A stretch of 64,000 nucleotides of DNA from DASUPK01 sp963801055 (lineage in GTDB: Bacteria > Actinomycetota > Thermoleophilia > Solirubrobacterales > 70-9): contig CAWDDE010000001.1 in assembly GCA_963801055.1 (NCBI GenBank), forward strand, positions 558,001-622,000. The letters run 5' to 3'. Positions 47,192 to 55,640 of the stretch are shown piece by piece (the first letter of the stretch is position 1; each line of letters starts with the position of its first letter). Made by a program: the position numbers and the translations under genes. The notes below the pieces were generated by a model, which was not told where the DNA came from, did not search any database, and worked only from the letters and a program-made list of their open reading frames with translations.

Positions 47192-47749
47192 ATGCGGAAG
47201 CTGATCTACTCGATGTCAGTCTCGCTCGACGGCTTCATCGCGGGGCCCGACGGGGACTTCTCCTGGTCGGCGCCGGACGAGGAGCTGCATCGCTTTCACA
47301 ACGAGCGGGTGCGGGAGCTGGGCGGCCACCTCCTCGGACGGAGGCTCTACGAGACGATGGTCTACTGGGAGACCGCCGACCAGGATCCCGAGCTCGCCGA
47401 CTACGCGCTCGAGTTCGCCCGGATTTGGCAGAAGCTGCCGAAGGTGGTCTTCTCGACGACCCTCGAGTCTGTCGAGGGCGACGCGAGGCTGGTGAAGGAC
47501 GGTGTCGTTGAGGAGGTCGCCAGGCTGAAGGAGCAGCCGGGCAACGACCTGGCCGTCGGCGGCGCCGGCCTCGCCTCCACCCTGATCGAGGCGGGCCTGG
47601 TCGATGAGTACCGGCCCTTCGTCTACCCGGTCGTCGCAGGCGGGGGCACGCCGTTCTTACCCGCTGTGGAGGAGACGATCAACCTCGAGCTGATCGAGAC
47701 ACAGACGTTCGGCTCCCGCGTCGTCTATTCGCGCTACCGGCGCGTGTAG
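47192..47749 (+). CDS. Dihydrofolate-reductase-like (RibD C-terminal domain) protein
   Basis: 185 aa from ATG with GGAGGAG ahead. KLIYSMSVSLDGFIAGPDGD and HLLGRRLYETMVYWET are the N-terminal signature; LAVGGAGLASTLIEAGLVDE and YPVVAGGGTPFL the C-terminal. NADPH-dependent reductase fold of the YyaP/YwjB type; substrate unknown. Confidence 0.88.
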   Translation: MRKLIYSMSVSLDGFIAGPDGDFSWSAPDEELHRFHNERVRELGGHLLGRRLYETMVYWETADQDPELADYALEFARIWQKLPKVVFSTTLESVEGDARLVKDGVVEEVARLKEQPGNDLAVGGAGLASTLIEAGLVDEYRPFVYPVVAGGGTPFLPAVEETINLELIETQTFGSRVVYSRYRRV

Positions 47750-47779
47750 GCCGCTCTACCGGGGTATCTGGGCTCTGGA

Positions 47780-48185
47780 ATGGACTATCGGGAGTTCGCA
47801 CCATCGCCGGAGCTCGATCCGTTCGTGGAGTGCAGCTGGGAACGCCGGGCACCTGCGGTCGAGGCCCCAACGACACGGGTGCTCCCCGATGGCTGCGCGG
47901 ACCTGGTCTGGCGAAGCGGCGAGCTGATCGTCGCCGGCCCCGACACCGAGTCGTTGGCTGAGCCCCCTCCGCTCTGGGGAGACCGTGGTCGGAGTCCGGC
48001 TCCGTCCGGGGATCGCCGGCAGCGTCGGCAGCGTCCTCGGCCTTCCGGCGAGCGAGCTTCGCAACCTGCGCCCGACGGTGGAAGACGTCTGGAGCGGATC
48101 CGGGGCGGAGCTGGAGGAGCGGGTCAGTGAGGCAGAGGACCGGCGGCGGCGCCGGGGACTGCTCGAGGCCGCCGTCGCGAAGCGG
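47780..48185 (+). pseudogene. Truncated AraC-family regulator (N-terminal part only)
   Basis: Starts MDYREFAPSPELDPFVECSW with RVLPDGCADLVWRSGELIVA, the sensor start of a common AraC group. An extra C at about 47966 shifts the frame; the correct one continues as GVRLRPGIAGSVGSV, GLPASELRNLRPTVEDVW and LLEAAVAKR. The C-terminal AraC helix-turn-helix is missing: at about 48180 the sequence joins the antisense of a truncated ion channel gene. Confidence 0.75.
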
Positions 48186-48564
48186 CGAAGGCCGCATACC
48201 GAATCCCTTCGAGCGAGAGCAGATCCTTCAGCCTGAATAGCGGAGCGAGGCGCAGCACTCGGGTTAGCCGCAGGAGTCGTAGCGCCGCGAGGCTGCCGGG
48301 AATGAACGGCGGCGAGAGCACGACGACCGCCGCGTCGAGCGGATGCCGCCTGAGCCACTCCGTCGGTCGCGGGCAGACGTAGACCATCACGACGAGTTCC
48401 GTCAGGAACGCCCCCCACGTGAGCCAGTTCAACACGGCCCCGATCGCTTCGAGCGGCTCGCCCGGCTCCGCCGCCTCGATCCAGATCACCGGGATCACGA
48501 GTAGGGCGGCGATCACCATCGGCCACTCGAACTTCGCCTCGATGCGCTCGCTACGTTCGTCCAC
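48184..48564 (-). pseudogene. Truncated voltage-gated ion channel (N-terminal part only)
   Basis: From GTG at 48564: IEAKFEWPMVIAALLVIPVI, LEAIGAVLNWLTWGAFLTEL, WLRRHPLDAAVVVLSPPFIP and LRLLRLTRVLRLAPLFRLKD (S4-like Arg-rich helix) then LLSLEGIRYAAF. The pore helix and selectivity filter are missing. Both this gene and the AraC gene lose their 3' parts at the same point (about 48180), as expected from one deletion between convergent genes. Confidence 0.75.
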
Positions 48565-48670
48565 GGGTTCTGCTTCGACGCCTGCCCGTAGGTTCCCGGC
48601 CCGCGCATTGATCCATCCATTGATCCATCGGCCCGTGGCGGCGTTCTCGGGGGCGGAGCGGGCACGAAAA

Positions 48671-48690
48671 AGCCCCGCCTGAGCGGGGCT
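48671..48690 (-). terminator. tRNA-associated terminator, duplicated at the att fragment
   Basis: AGCCCCGC-CTGA-GCGGGGCT hairpin with A and T runs on both sides. It lies 10 bp past the 3' end of tRNA fragment B; a degraded version (about 63018-63038) follows the intact tRNA-Met, so the duplicated block includes the terminator. Confidence 0.75.
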
Positions 48691-48699
48691 TTTCTCTTG

Positions 48700-48745
48700 T
48701 GCCGGAGGAGGGACTCGAACCCCCGACACGCGGATTATGATCCCG
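48700..48745 (-). repeat. tRNA-Met 3'-half fragment B, putative att site of the island
   Basis: 42 bases identical (46 with one mismatch) to the intact tRNA-Met at 63046, from the 3' end into the anticodon loop (ATCATAA). The crossover in the anticodon loop is typical of tyrosine integrases. The tRNA is on the minus strand, so an element entering its 3' end would extend left from 63 kb and leave such a copy at its far end, as seen. Confidence 0.82.
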
Positions 48746-48849
48746 CGCCGCGAGTCCGGCTGAGTCCGGTCCAGTCGGGGATTCGGCGCTAGATCGCCCT
48801 TCCGGGAGCGGGCCATTCCGCCTGGGTCCGGTCGGTTCCGGCTGGGCTC

Positions 48850-48872
48850 GTTACCACTTTGTTACCACCCTG
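48850..48872 (+). repeat. Left paired GTTACCAC repeat (candidate integrase arm site)
   Basis: GTTACCAC-TTT-GTTACCACCCTG. An almost identical pair lies at 62956-62978 near the right end. Same orientation at both ends. Confidence 0.65.
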
Positions 48873-48981
48873 GTTGAGTTCGCCGAGCGGCAAGCAGGGA
48901 ACTGGGTGCCCAGGCTGTCCCGGCCCGGGAAGGCGATGGCCCTCCGGTTCTGCCCCCCGCTCAGCCCTGCCGGCTCGGGGC

Positions 48982-49013
48982 GAGATACTGCGCGGGCGAT
49001 GTCGCAGGAGGAC
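48982..49013 (+). repeat. 5' gene-start module, copy 5 (solo)
   Basis: GCGAGATACTGCGCGGGCG then ATGTCGCAGGAGGA. The frame gives MSQEDGPATFPHTLTGEMG and stops; no SnoaL gene follows. It lies just upstream of a leader-peptide copy, the same arrangement as at 57164. Confidence 0.78.
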
Positions 49014-49093
49014 GGCCCTGCTACCTTCCCGCACACACTGACGGGGGAGATGGGGTAGGCGGGCATCGCTGCCCAGGGGAACGGGAGGACGAG

Positions 49094-49258
49094 ATGGGTA
49101 AGCGATTCGCGATTTTGATCGGCGCGGCTGCGGCTGGCGTGATGGCGCTGGGGGGCGCAGACCGTGATGGCGCTCGTGAAACGGTGACGCAGACGATGAC
49201 GCGCACGGGCGTGGGCGGAGGCGACCTCTCCGGCGCCGTTGACGACTCGCGCGAGTAG
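49094..49258 (+). CDS. Short frame with the repeated signal peptide, no cargo
   Basis: 54 codons: MGKRFAILIGAAAAGVMALG is nearly identical to the leader of the secreted proteins at 55531 and 57384, then the sequence turns into GADRDGARETVTQTMTRTG and ends. One extra G relative to the other copies changes the frame after the signal; in the other frame it would end VMALVKR. This looks like a leader that has lost or never gained a cargo domain. Confidence 0.55.
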   Translation: MGKRFAILIGAAAAGVMALGGADRDGARETVTQTMTRTGVGGGDLSGAVDDSRE

Positions 49259-49359
49259 ACGGGCGAGCACCGACGATCTGGGCGCCGAGACCCAGCAGCG
49301 ATCGAACCGGTTGATCGCGCGACCGCACGGGTGTACGGTCGCTCCGGAAAGAGGGGCAG

Positions 49360-50560
49360 TTGGCCGTAGAGATCCGCGTCCTCGGCCGCGTCGATGCGCT
49401 CGTCGACGGCCGGTCGTTACCACTCAGAAGAAGCAAGCTGCGAGGGGTGCTCGCGATGCTCGCGCTGCGCGCCAACCGCACGGTCGCCGCCGACGAGCTG
49501 ATCGATGGCCTCTGGGGGGATCGCCCGCCGACGAGCGCCGCCAAGAACCTCCAGTCCTACGTCTCGGAGTTGCGCAAGGCATTGGCCTCCGACGGCGCAG
49601 GGGCCAGCATCGTCAGCCGGGGTCGCGGCTACGAGCTCCGGGTGGCGGAGGAGGCGGTCGACGCGCTGCGCTTCGAGGACCTGGTCGAGGAGGCCGCTCG
49701 CCAGCCGACCGGCGCCGGCGCGAACGGCCTAGCCGGCGCCGCGCTCGAGCTCTGGCGCGGCGCCCCGCTCGCCGACGTCGCCTCCGAGCCGTTCGCCGCC
49801 CCAGAGATCGGTCGCCTCGAGGAGCTTCACATGCGGGCCATCGAGCTGGCGATCGATGCCGAGCTGGCCGCCGGGCGCCACGCCGAGGTGGTCGCCCGGC
49901 TCGAGGCCCTGATCGCCGAGGAGCCGTTGCGAGAGCGCCTGCACGCGCAGCGCATGCTCGCCCTCTATCGCGACGGGCGCCAGTCGGAGGCGCTCGAGGC
50001 CTACCACGAGGCGCGCGCGGCGCTGATCGAGCAGATCGGGGTCGAGCCGGGCCCCGAGCTCAAGCGCCTGCAGGAGCAGATCCTCGCCCAGGACCCGGCC
50101 CTCGAGGCGCCGCCGCCGATCGTCGAGCTGCCGGTCCAGCTCGAGGGGGGCTCGCCGCTGCTCGCCGGACGCGAGCGCGAGCTCGACTGGCTGCGCAGGC
50201 GCTGGGCGCGGGCGCGCGAGGGCCGGATTGTCTGCGTGATGGTCTGGGGGCCGGCGGGGATCGGCAAGACACGGCTGGTGGGCGAACTCGCGGCCGAGGT
50301 CCAGCAAGAGGGCGCCGCGGTCCTCTATGCCGGCGGTGGCGAGGTCGCCGAGGCGGCGCTGGCGACCGTAGCGGAGGCCGGCACGGGCCACCGACCGACG
50401 CTTCTGGTGTTCGACTACGCCGACGACGCCCCCCCGAGCGTGCTCGAGGCCGCCGCGGCGCTCGCCCGCGCGCCCGAGGGTCGGCCGCTCATGGTCTGCG
50501 TCCTTCATCACGACGAGCAGGGCCCGCCGGCGTTCGCCGGCCTGCTGGAGGAGCGGAGCC
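49360..50560 (+). CDS. SARP-STAND-WD40 regulator, N-terminal segment (BTAD + P-loop)
   Basis: From TTG at 49360. OmpR-type DNA-binding domain (VEIRVLGRVDALVDGRSLPL, LRANRTVAADELIDGLWGD, NLQSYVSELRKAL) and bacterial transcriptional activation domain (ELHMRAIELAIDAELAAGRH, MLALYRDGRQSEALEAYHEA), then a P-loop, VWGPAGIGKTRLVGELA. After LLEERS (about 50560) the frame breaks; up to seven indels lie in 50550-50900. The gene appears to continue through 54472, giving about 1,700 aa: an AfsR-like regulator. The reading frame remains open to 50808 as nonsense. Confidence 0.82.
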
Positions 50561-50833
50561 GCCCAGCGGCTGCGGCTCGACCCGCTGCAACGAGGAGGCG
50601 ACGGCCGAAATCGCCGCGCTCTACGCCCGCCGAGGGCGTCGTCATCCCCATGCCGACACTGCTCGCCGAGAGCGAGGGGGTGCCGCTTCGCATTCACCGG
50701 GCGGCCGGCGGCTGGGCCCGGGCGGAGGTGGCCGAGCGGCTGGCTGACGACGGCGGGCCGGGCGGCGGACGATCAACCCGGCCTGCGCACGACCGAGGCC
50801 GCAGGTAGCGGGCGGCGTCGTGGACCTGCAGTA

Positions 50834-53689
50834 GGACCAGCGAGCGGAGCGCGCCTCTACGTCGTCGAGGAGCCGCCGGGTCCCTCCGAGCGGCTGATCT
50901 GCCCCTACCGCGGCCTGGCCCCGTTCGATGCCGCTCATGCCGAGTACTTCTTCGGCCGCGAGCGCCTGGTCGCAGAGCTCGTCGCCCGCCTCGTCGGCTC
51001 GACCCTGCTCGCCGTCGTCGGTCCCTCGGGCAGCGGCAAGTCCTCGGCCGTGCGCGCCGGCCTCTTGCCGGCGCTGGCGGACGGCGTCGTCCCGGGCTCG
51101 GAGGGCTGGCGGCGGGCGGTGATGCGCCCCGGCGCGCGCCCGCTCGCCGAGCTCTCGCGGGCCCTCGCCCGGGCGGTGCCCGAGGCGGGACACGAGGGCG
51201 CGGCGCCGTGGATCGCCGACGCGCTCGAGCGGCTGCCCGACGGCGAGCGGTTGGTGCTCTTGATCGATCAGTTCGAGGAGGCCTTCGTCGCCTGCCGCGA
51301 CCAGGCCGAGCGCGAGGCGTTCTTCGACGCATTGGTCGAGGGCGCCGGTGACCCCGACGAGCGGCTGGTCATCGTGCTCGCGATCCGCGGCGACTTCTAC
51401 GCGCGCTGCGCCGAGCACGCCGAGCTCTCGACCCTGGTCAGCGCCAACCAGCTCCTGGTCGGGCCGATGCGCCGCGACGAGCTGCGCCGGGCGATCGAGC
51501 TTCCCGCCCGGCGGGCGGGGCTCCGGGTCGAGCCGCGGCTGGTCTCGGCGCTGGTCGGTGACGTCGCCGAGGAGCCCGGCGGCCTGCCGCTGCTCTCCGC
51601 GGCCCTCGTCGAGCTCTGGCAGCGGCGCGACGGCCGCACCCTGCGCTACGAGGTCTATGAGCGAAGCGGCGGCGTCAGCGGCGCGGTCGCGCGCCTTGCC
51701 GAGGACGCCTACCAGCGCCTCAGTCCGGCCGAGCGGCTCCGGGCGCGCCCGATGCTGCTGCGCCTCGCCGGCGCCGACGACGAGCAGGCGGAGGGGTTCG
51801 TCCGCCGCCGCGTTCCCCTCGACGAGCTCGAGCTCGACCGCGACGAGGGCGCCGCCCGGGCCCTCGCCGTGCTGACCGAGAGCCGCCTGCTCACCGTCGA
51901 CGAGGGGGCGGCCGAGGTCGCCCACGAGGCGCTGCTTCGCGAGTGGCCGCGCCTGCGCGACTGGCTCGCCGAGGACGCCGAGGGTCGCCACCTTCACCAG
52001 CACCTGATCGGTGCCGCCGGCGAGTGGCGCGACTCCGGGCGCGACCCGGCCGAGCTCTACCGGGGTGCCAGACTCGCCTCGGCGCTCGACTGGGCGGCGA
52101 GCCACGACCCGGAGCTCAACCAGCTCGAGCGCTCCTTCCTCGACGAGAGCCGGGCCGCCAGCGAGCGTCAGGCCGAGCGCCAGCGGCGCACCAACCGCCG
52201 CCTCAGGACGCTGCTCGCCGGGGTCGGCGTGCTGCTCGCCGCCGCCGTGGTCGCCGGGGTGATCGCGCTCTCGGAGCGCCAGGGCGCGCGCAGCGCGGCC
52301 ACCGTCGCCGACGCCGAGCGCCTCGGCGCCCAGGCCCTCGCCGAGGACCGCCTCGATCAAGCGCTGCGGCTCGCGAGCGCCGGGCTCGCCCTCGACGACT
52401 CGGTCGCCACCCGCTCCAGCCTCCTATCGACGCTGCTTCGCAGCCCCGCGGCGATCGGCGTCCTCAGCCCTGGCGGCGAGGAGGCGCTCCTCGCGCTCGC
52501 GCTGAGCCCCGACGGGGGAACCCTCGCGGTCAGCGACGCAGACGGTACCGTGACCCTGTTCGACACCGATACCTACGAGGTAGTCGGCGATCATCAGGCG
52601 CCCGGAACCGCCTTCCAAATCGCCTTCGATCCGCAGGGCGACTCGCTCGCCGTCGCGGAGGACTCCTCGGCAACGGGAACGCTGGAGATTCTCGACGCGG
52701 CTACCGGGCGGGTGCGGAGCTCGACCTCGCTTGCCGCCGGCCGAGGGTTCGCGCCCTTCGGCATCGTCATCTACGCTCCGGACGGACGAAGCTTGTTCGT
52801 CCCCTACTCCCGCGGTGCCTCCTTCTTCCTGCGTCGGTACGACGCCCGCCGGGGCACGCCGCTCGGAAAGCCCGTCCGCGTTGGCCCTCAGCTCGACACG
52901 CCGCCGCTCATGACCCCGGATGGGCGCCTCCTGGTCTCCACCGACCGGGGGGTCAAGGCGCTCGACGCGGAAACGCTTCGCGTCATCCGCCGCTACCCCG
53001 TCGGCGGCGGCGGCGCCCTCAGCCCCGACGGGCGCACCCTCGCGTTCGGGCAGCCCGGCGGGGGCCTCGGCCTGCTCGACCTCGGCTCTGGAAGGGTGCG
53101 GACGCTGACCGGCGCGGGGGCGGGCGACCTCATGGCCTTCAGCCCCGACGGGCGTACCCTCTCGACCGCCGAGGGCGGTGGGAACGTGATCCTGTGGGAC
53201 GTCGAGGAGGGGGTCCCGATCGTAACCCTCGAGGGCCACGCGGGCGTCACCGACGAGCAGCACGCCTTCAGCCCTGACGGACGCACCCTGTATACGGCCG
53301 GCAACGACGGCCGCGTGATCGTCTGGGACGTGGCCGGGGACCGCCGGCTCGGGCGCCCGTTCCCGAGGGGATTGGGCGGCTGGGAGCCCGGGAGCGCCGA
53401 TTATCCGCCTGCGTTCGCGCTCAGCCCCGACGGACGCGCCCTGGCCGTCGCGAGGCTCGACGGCCGGGTGGAGCTGATCGACGCCGAGACGCTGCGCAGG
53501 ACGGCGAGCTTCGAGGCCTTCCCCGGCAGGGCGGCGGTGGCGATCGATTACTCAGCCGATGGACGTCGGCTGGCGGTGGCGGGAGAGGGTGGCGGCGTCG
53601 GGGTCTGGGACGTCGAGTCGGGAGAGCAGCTCGGCGCGCTCCTTCGCGCTCCCCGGGGCCCTCGGACGGTCAACCCGCGAACCGTCTAG
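50834..53689 (+). CDS. SARP-STAND-WD40 regulator, middle segment (second NTPase + first WD repeats)
   Basis: Opens inside the frameshifted region; the domain starts PYRGLAPFDAAHAEYFFGRE, then Walker A VVGPSGSGKSSAVRAGLLPA and Walker B LVLLIDQFEEAF (nSTAND1 type). A membrane-like helix (TLLAGVGVLLAAAVVAGVIAL) at about 52210-52270 precedes WD40-type repeats (FSPDGRTLSTAEGGGNVILW, FSPDGRTLYTAGNDGRVIVW). It ends at an in-frame TAG at 53687 where the repeat pattern predicts Trp (TGG). Confidence 0.85.
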   Translation, partial: GPASGARLYVVEEPPGPSERLICPYRGLAPFDAAHAEYFFGRERLVAELVARLVGSTLLAVVGPSGSGKSSAVRAGLLPALADGVVPGSEGWRRAVMRPGARPLAELSRALARAVPEAGHEGAAPWIADALERLPDGERLVLLIDQFEEAFVACRDQAEREAFFDALVEGAGDPDERLVIVLAIRGDFYARCAEHAELSTLVSANQLLVGPMRRDELRRAIELPARRAGLRVEPRLVSALVGDVAEEPGGLPLLSAALVELWQRRDGRTLRYEVYERSGGVSGAVARLAEDAYQRLSPAERLRARPMLLRLAGADDEQAEGFVRRRVPLDELELDRDEGAARALAVLTESRLLTVDEGAAEVAHEALLREWPRLRDWLAEDAEGRHLHQHLIGAAGEWRDSGRDPAELYRGARLASALDWAASHDPELNQLERSFLDESRAASERQAERQRRTNRRLRTLLAGVGVLLAAAVVAGVIALSERQGARSAATVADAERLGAQALAEDRLDQALRLASAGLALDDSVATRSSLLSTLLRSPAAIGVLSPGGEEALLALALSPDGGTLAVSDADGTVTLFDTDTYEVVGDHQAPGTAFQIAFDPQGDSLAVAEDSSATGTLEILDAATGRVRSSTSLAAGRGFAPFGIVIYAPDGRSLFVPYSRGASFFLRRYDARRGTPLGKPVRVGPQLDTPPLMTPDGRLLVSTDRGVKALDAETLRVIRRYPVGGGGALSPDGRTLAFGQPGGGLGLLDLGSGRVRTLTGAGAGDLMAFSPDGRTLSTAEGGGNVILWDVEEGVPIVTLEGHAGVTDEQHAFSPDGRTLYTAGNDGRVIVWDVAGDRRLGRPFPRGLGGWEPGSADYPPAFALSPDGRALAVARLDGRVELIDAETLRRTASFEAFPGRAAVAIDYSADGRRLAVAGEGGGVGVWDVESGEQLGALLRAPRGPRTVNPRTV

Positions 53690-54472
53690 GCGCTCGCCTT
53701 CGGCCAGGGCGATCTGCTCGCCGCGGCGGAGGTGGGGGGCGCGGTGCGGATCTGGGACGTCGGCCGGCGCGAGCTGCTTCGACCGCCGCTGCGCCTGCCT
53801 CCCTCCGTGCTCGGGCTGGCGTTCAGCCCGGACGGCTCGCAGCTGGCGATTCCGTTCGGTGCCTTCTCCGACGAAGGTCCCAACGGAGTCGAGATACTCG
53901 ACGTCGGAAGCGGCGAGCGGGTTGCGAGGCTTTCCCCCGACGGCGAGGTCCGCTCGGTTGCCTTCTCCCCCGACGGCAGCCTGCTCGCGGGTGGCAAGGT
54001 CGACGGCGGCGCGCTCCTCTGGGCGACCGACGGCTGGCGGCGGGTGGGACGTCCGCTCGCTCGCCGGAACGCGTCCGCCGGTGACTTCGAAGCCGTCTCC
54101 ACTCTCCACGTGGAGTTCTCACCGGACGGGCACACACTTGCGACCTCGCAGTCGGACCACTCGGTGGCGCTCTGGGACGTCGCCTCGCAGGAGCCGATCG
54201 GGCCCCTCCTGCTCGACCCCGCGTCGCACGGGGGCGGAACCTCGGTGACGGCGCGATTCACCCCGGACGGCGCCCACCTGTTCGTGCTATCCGACCCCGA
54301 CCACCCGGGGGAGGGCGGGGCTTCGAACCTCTGGCGCGGGATCCGCTGGGAGGTCGATCCCGCGCTCTGGCTGCGACGGGCGTGCAGGCTCGATGGGCGG
54401 CGGCCTCACGCCCGAGAGTGGGCGGAGATCGTTCCGGAGCAGGACTACGTCTCCGCCTGCCCCTCCGGCTGA
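53690..54472 (+). CDS. SARP-STAND-WD40 regulator, C-terminal WD40 segment
   Basis: Same frame as the previous segment, directly after the TAG: ALAFGQGDLLAAAEVGGAVR, IWDVGRRELLRPPLRL, FSPDGSQLAIPF, FSPDGHTLATSQSDHSVALW and a Cys-containing end (WLRRACRLDGRRPHAREWAE) that is the usual C-terminus of these giant WD40 regulators. If translated separately it could start at 53732. The stop is one base change from TGG, so a nonsense mutation or base error is likely. Confidence 0.82.
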   Translation, partial: ALAFGQGDLLAAAEVGGAVRIWDVGRRELLRPPLRLPPSVLGLAFSPDGSQLAIPFGAFSDEGPNGVEILDVGSGERVARLSPDGEVRSVAFSPDGSLLAGGKVDGGALLWATDGWRRVGRPLARRNASAGDFEAVSTLHVEFSPDGHTLATSQSDHSVALWDVASQEPIGPLLLDPASHGGGTSVTARFTPDGAHLFVLSDPDHPGEGGASNLWRGIRWEVDPALWLRRACRLDGRRPHAREWAEIVPEQDYVSACPSG

Positions 54473-54523
54473 CGGCCGACCGCCTCGCGCCCCAAACCGC
54501 TCCAGCGCGCGAATAGACCACGC

Positions 54524-54660
54524 CTAGCCCGGCCCTTGTGTACCGAGCGTGTACCGCCGTGTCGGAGACTTCTGGCCGTCAAACAGGCACCGGAGCCTCG
54601 ACTCGTTGGGAGGCCCGACGCCACGACTCGAAGGAGGCCCGAAATGAGGGCTAGACGAAA
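54524..54660 (+). repeat. Secreted-protein leader block, copy 1 (5'UTR part)
   Basis: Shares with 55398 and 57254 the tandem TGTACCG repeats (GTGTACCGAGCGTGTACCG), the GAGGCT/AGCCTC-type stem region and CGACTCGAAGGAGGCCCGAA before ATG. The signal-peptide part differs here, so the shared block is mainly untranslated. Confidence 0.8.
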
Positions 54661-55150
54661 GCTGAATGGCAGTGTTGGCGATCGCGGCGCTGGGGATCGG
54701 CTCGTTCAGCGCGGTGGCGCTGGCGGGAAAGAAGAAGACCACCGGGGGGACGCACCGTGACCGTTCTGCGGCGACAAGAAGGCGGCGCAAGGCGCGCGTG
54801 TGCGGGTCGCCAGACGATGCGGCACCCGAGCCATGTTGAGCCTTCGCTGGAGCCCGAACCCCACCTTCGACAAGAGCGACTTGGTGAGCGCGCGAGGGAG
54901 AGGTGTTCAGCAAGTGCGGTCACCGGTCGATGAGGCTTCAGCTACTGGATACAGAAACGGCGTGCTTCTCACGACGCTGGACACCGGTAAGTCCGACCGT
55001 CGGCTGGAGTCTGGTCCGGCCAGCTTCCCACGAAACTGCCAGCCGGTACGAACTATCGTGCGGGTGGAGGCGAAGAAGCGGACCGTCGATGTCGTGAGCT
55101 TCGGTCCGCCCAAAGCACAAAGATCACCTCGCGCTTCGGGACCGCGATAA
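54644..55150 (+). pseudogene. Probable broken secreted protein behind leader copy 1
   Basis: ATG at 54644 reads MRARRKL and then loses frame. The in-frame partner from ATG 54666 gives a signal peptide, MAVLAIAALGIGSFSAVALA, then GKKKTTGGTHRDR and stops at 54839. Further coding-like sequence (VRVARRCGTRAMLSLRW, PNPTFDKSDLVSARGRG) is in another frame to 55150. It looks like an exported Cys-containing protein with two or more frame breaks; family not recognised. Confidence 0.45.
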
Positions 55151-55240
55151 GCAGATCACGCGTGTCGACTGCCTGGCGGGAGTCTCGCGGAAGGTAGCGA
55201 TTCCGGCGGTATAGCCACGAGGGAGAAAACGACCGTAGGG

Positions 55241-55278
55241 CGTGGCGTCTGGGAAGGTCCCAGGCGCCACGTTTTTTT
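55241..55278 (+). terminator. Rho-independent terminator, copy 1 of a repeated element
   Basis: CGTGGCGTCTGGG / CCCAGGCGCCACG stem (13 pairs with one wobble), AAGGT loop, followed by seven T. The same hairpin recurs at 57063 and 58450, the last two directly joined to a 3' module. Confidence 0.9.
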
Positions 55279-55347
55279 GGGGCCGTTCCCGGCTCACTGT
55301 GCCAGCAGCGCCGCGCAAAAACGTCGTGCTGCCGCGGCGCGATCGAG

Positions 55348-55640
55348 GAAATCGCGCTCGGCGGCGCGCCTCGGGCTGACGGTTCGCGCCTTCGCACGCC
55401 TAGACCACGCCTAGCCCGGCCCGTGTGTACCGAGTGTGTACCGCCGTGTCGGAGGCTTCTGGCCGTCAAACAGGCACCGGAGCCTCGACTCGTTGGGAGG
55501 TCCGACGCCACGACTCGAAGGAGGCCCGAAATGAGGGCTAACACGAAGAGGAAGCACGAGATGGGTAAGCGATTCGCGATTGTGATCGGCGCGGCTGCGG
55601 CTGGCGTGATGGCGCTGGGGGCGCAGACCGTGATGGCGCA
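55348..55640 (+). repeat. Secreted-protein leader block, copy 2
   Basis: About 290 bases nearly identical to 57206-57485: TGTGTACCGAGTGTGTACCG tandem repeats, conserved 5'UTR, GAAGGAGGCCC ribosome site, and the coding start for MRANTKRKHEMGKRFAIVIG and AAAAGVMALGAQT. Upstream, where copy 3 carries a 5' gene-start module, this copy has a clean absence of about 35 bases. Confidence 0.85.

Noticed and set aside
55450..55531. c-di-GMP (GEMM) riboswitch before the secreted proteins
   Set aside because: AAAC and GACGC pieces are present, but the conserved GCAAAGCC segment and the paired P1b architecture could not be found.
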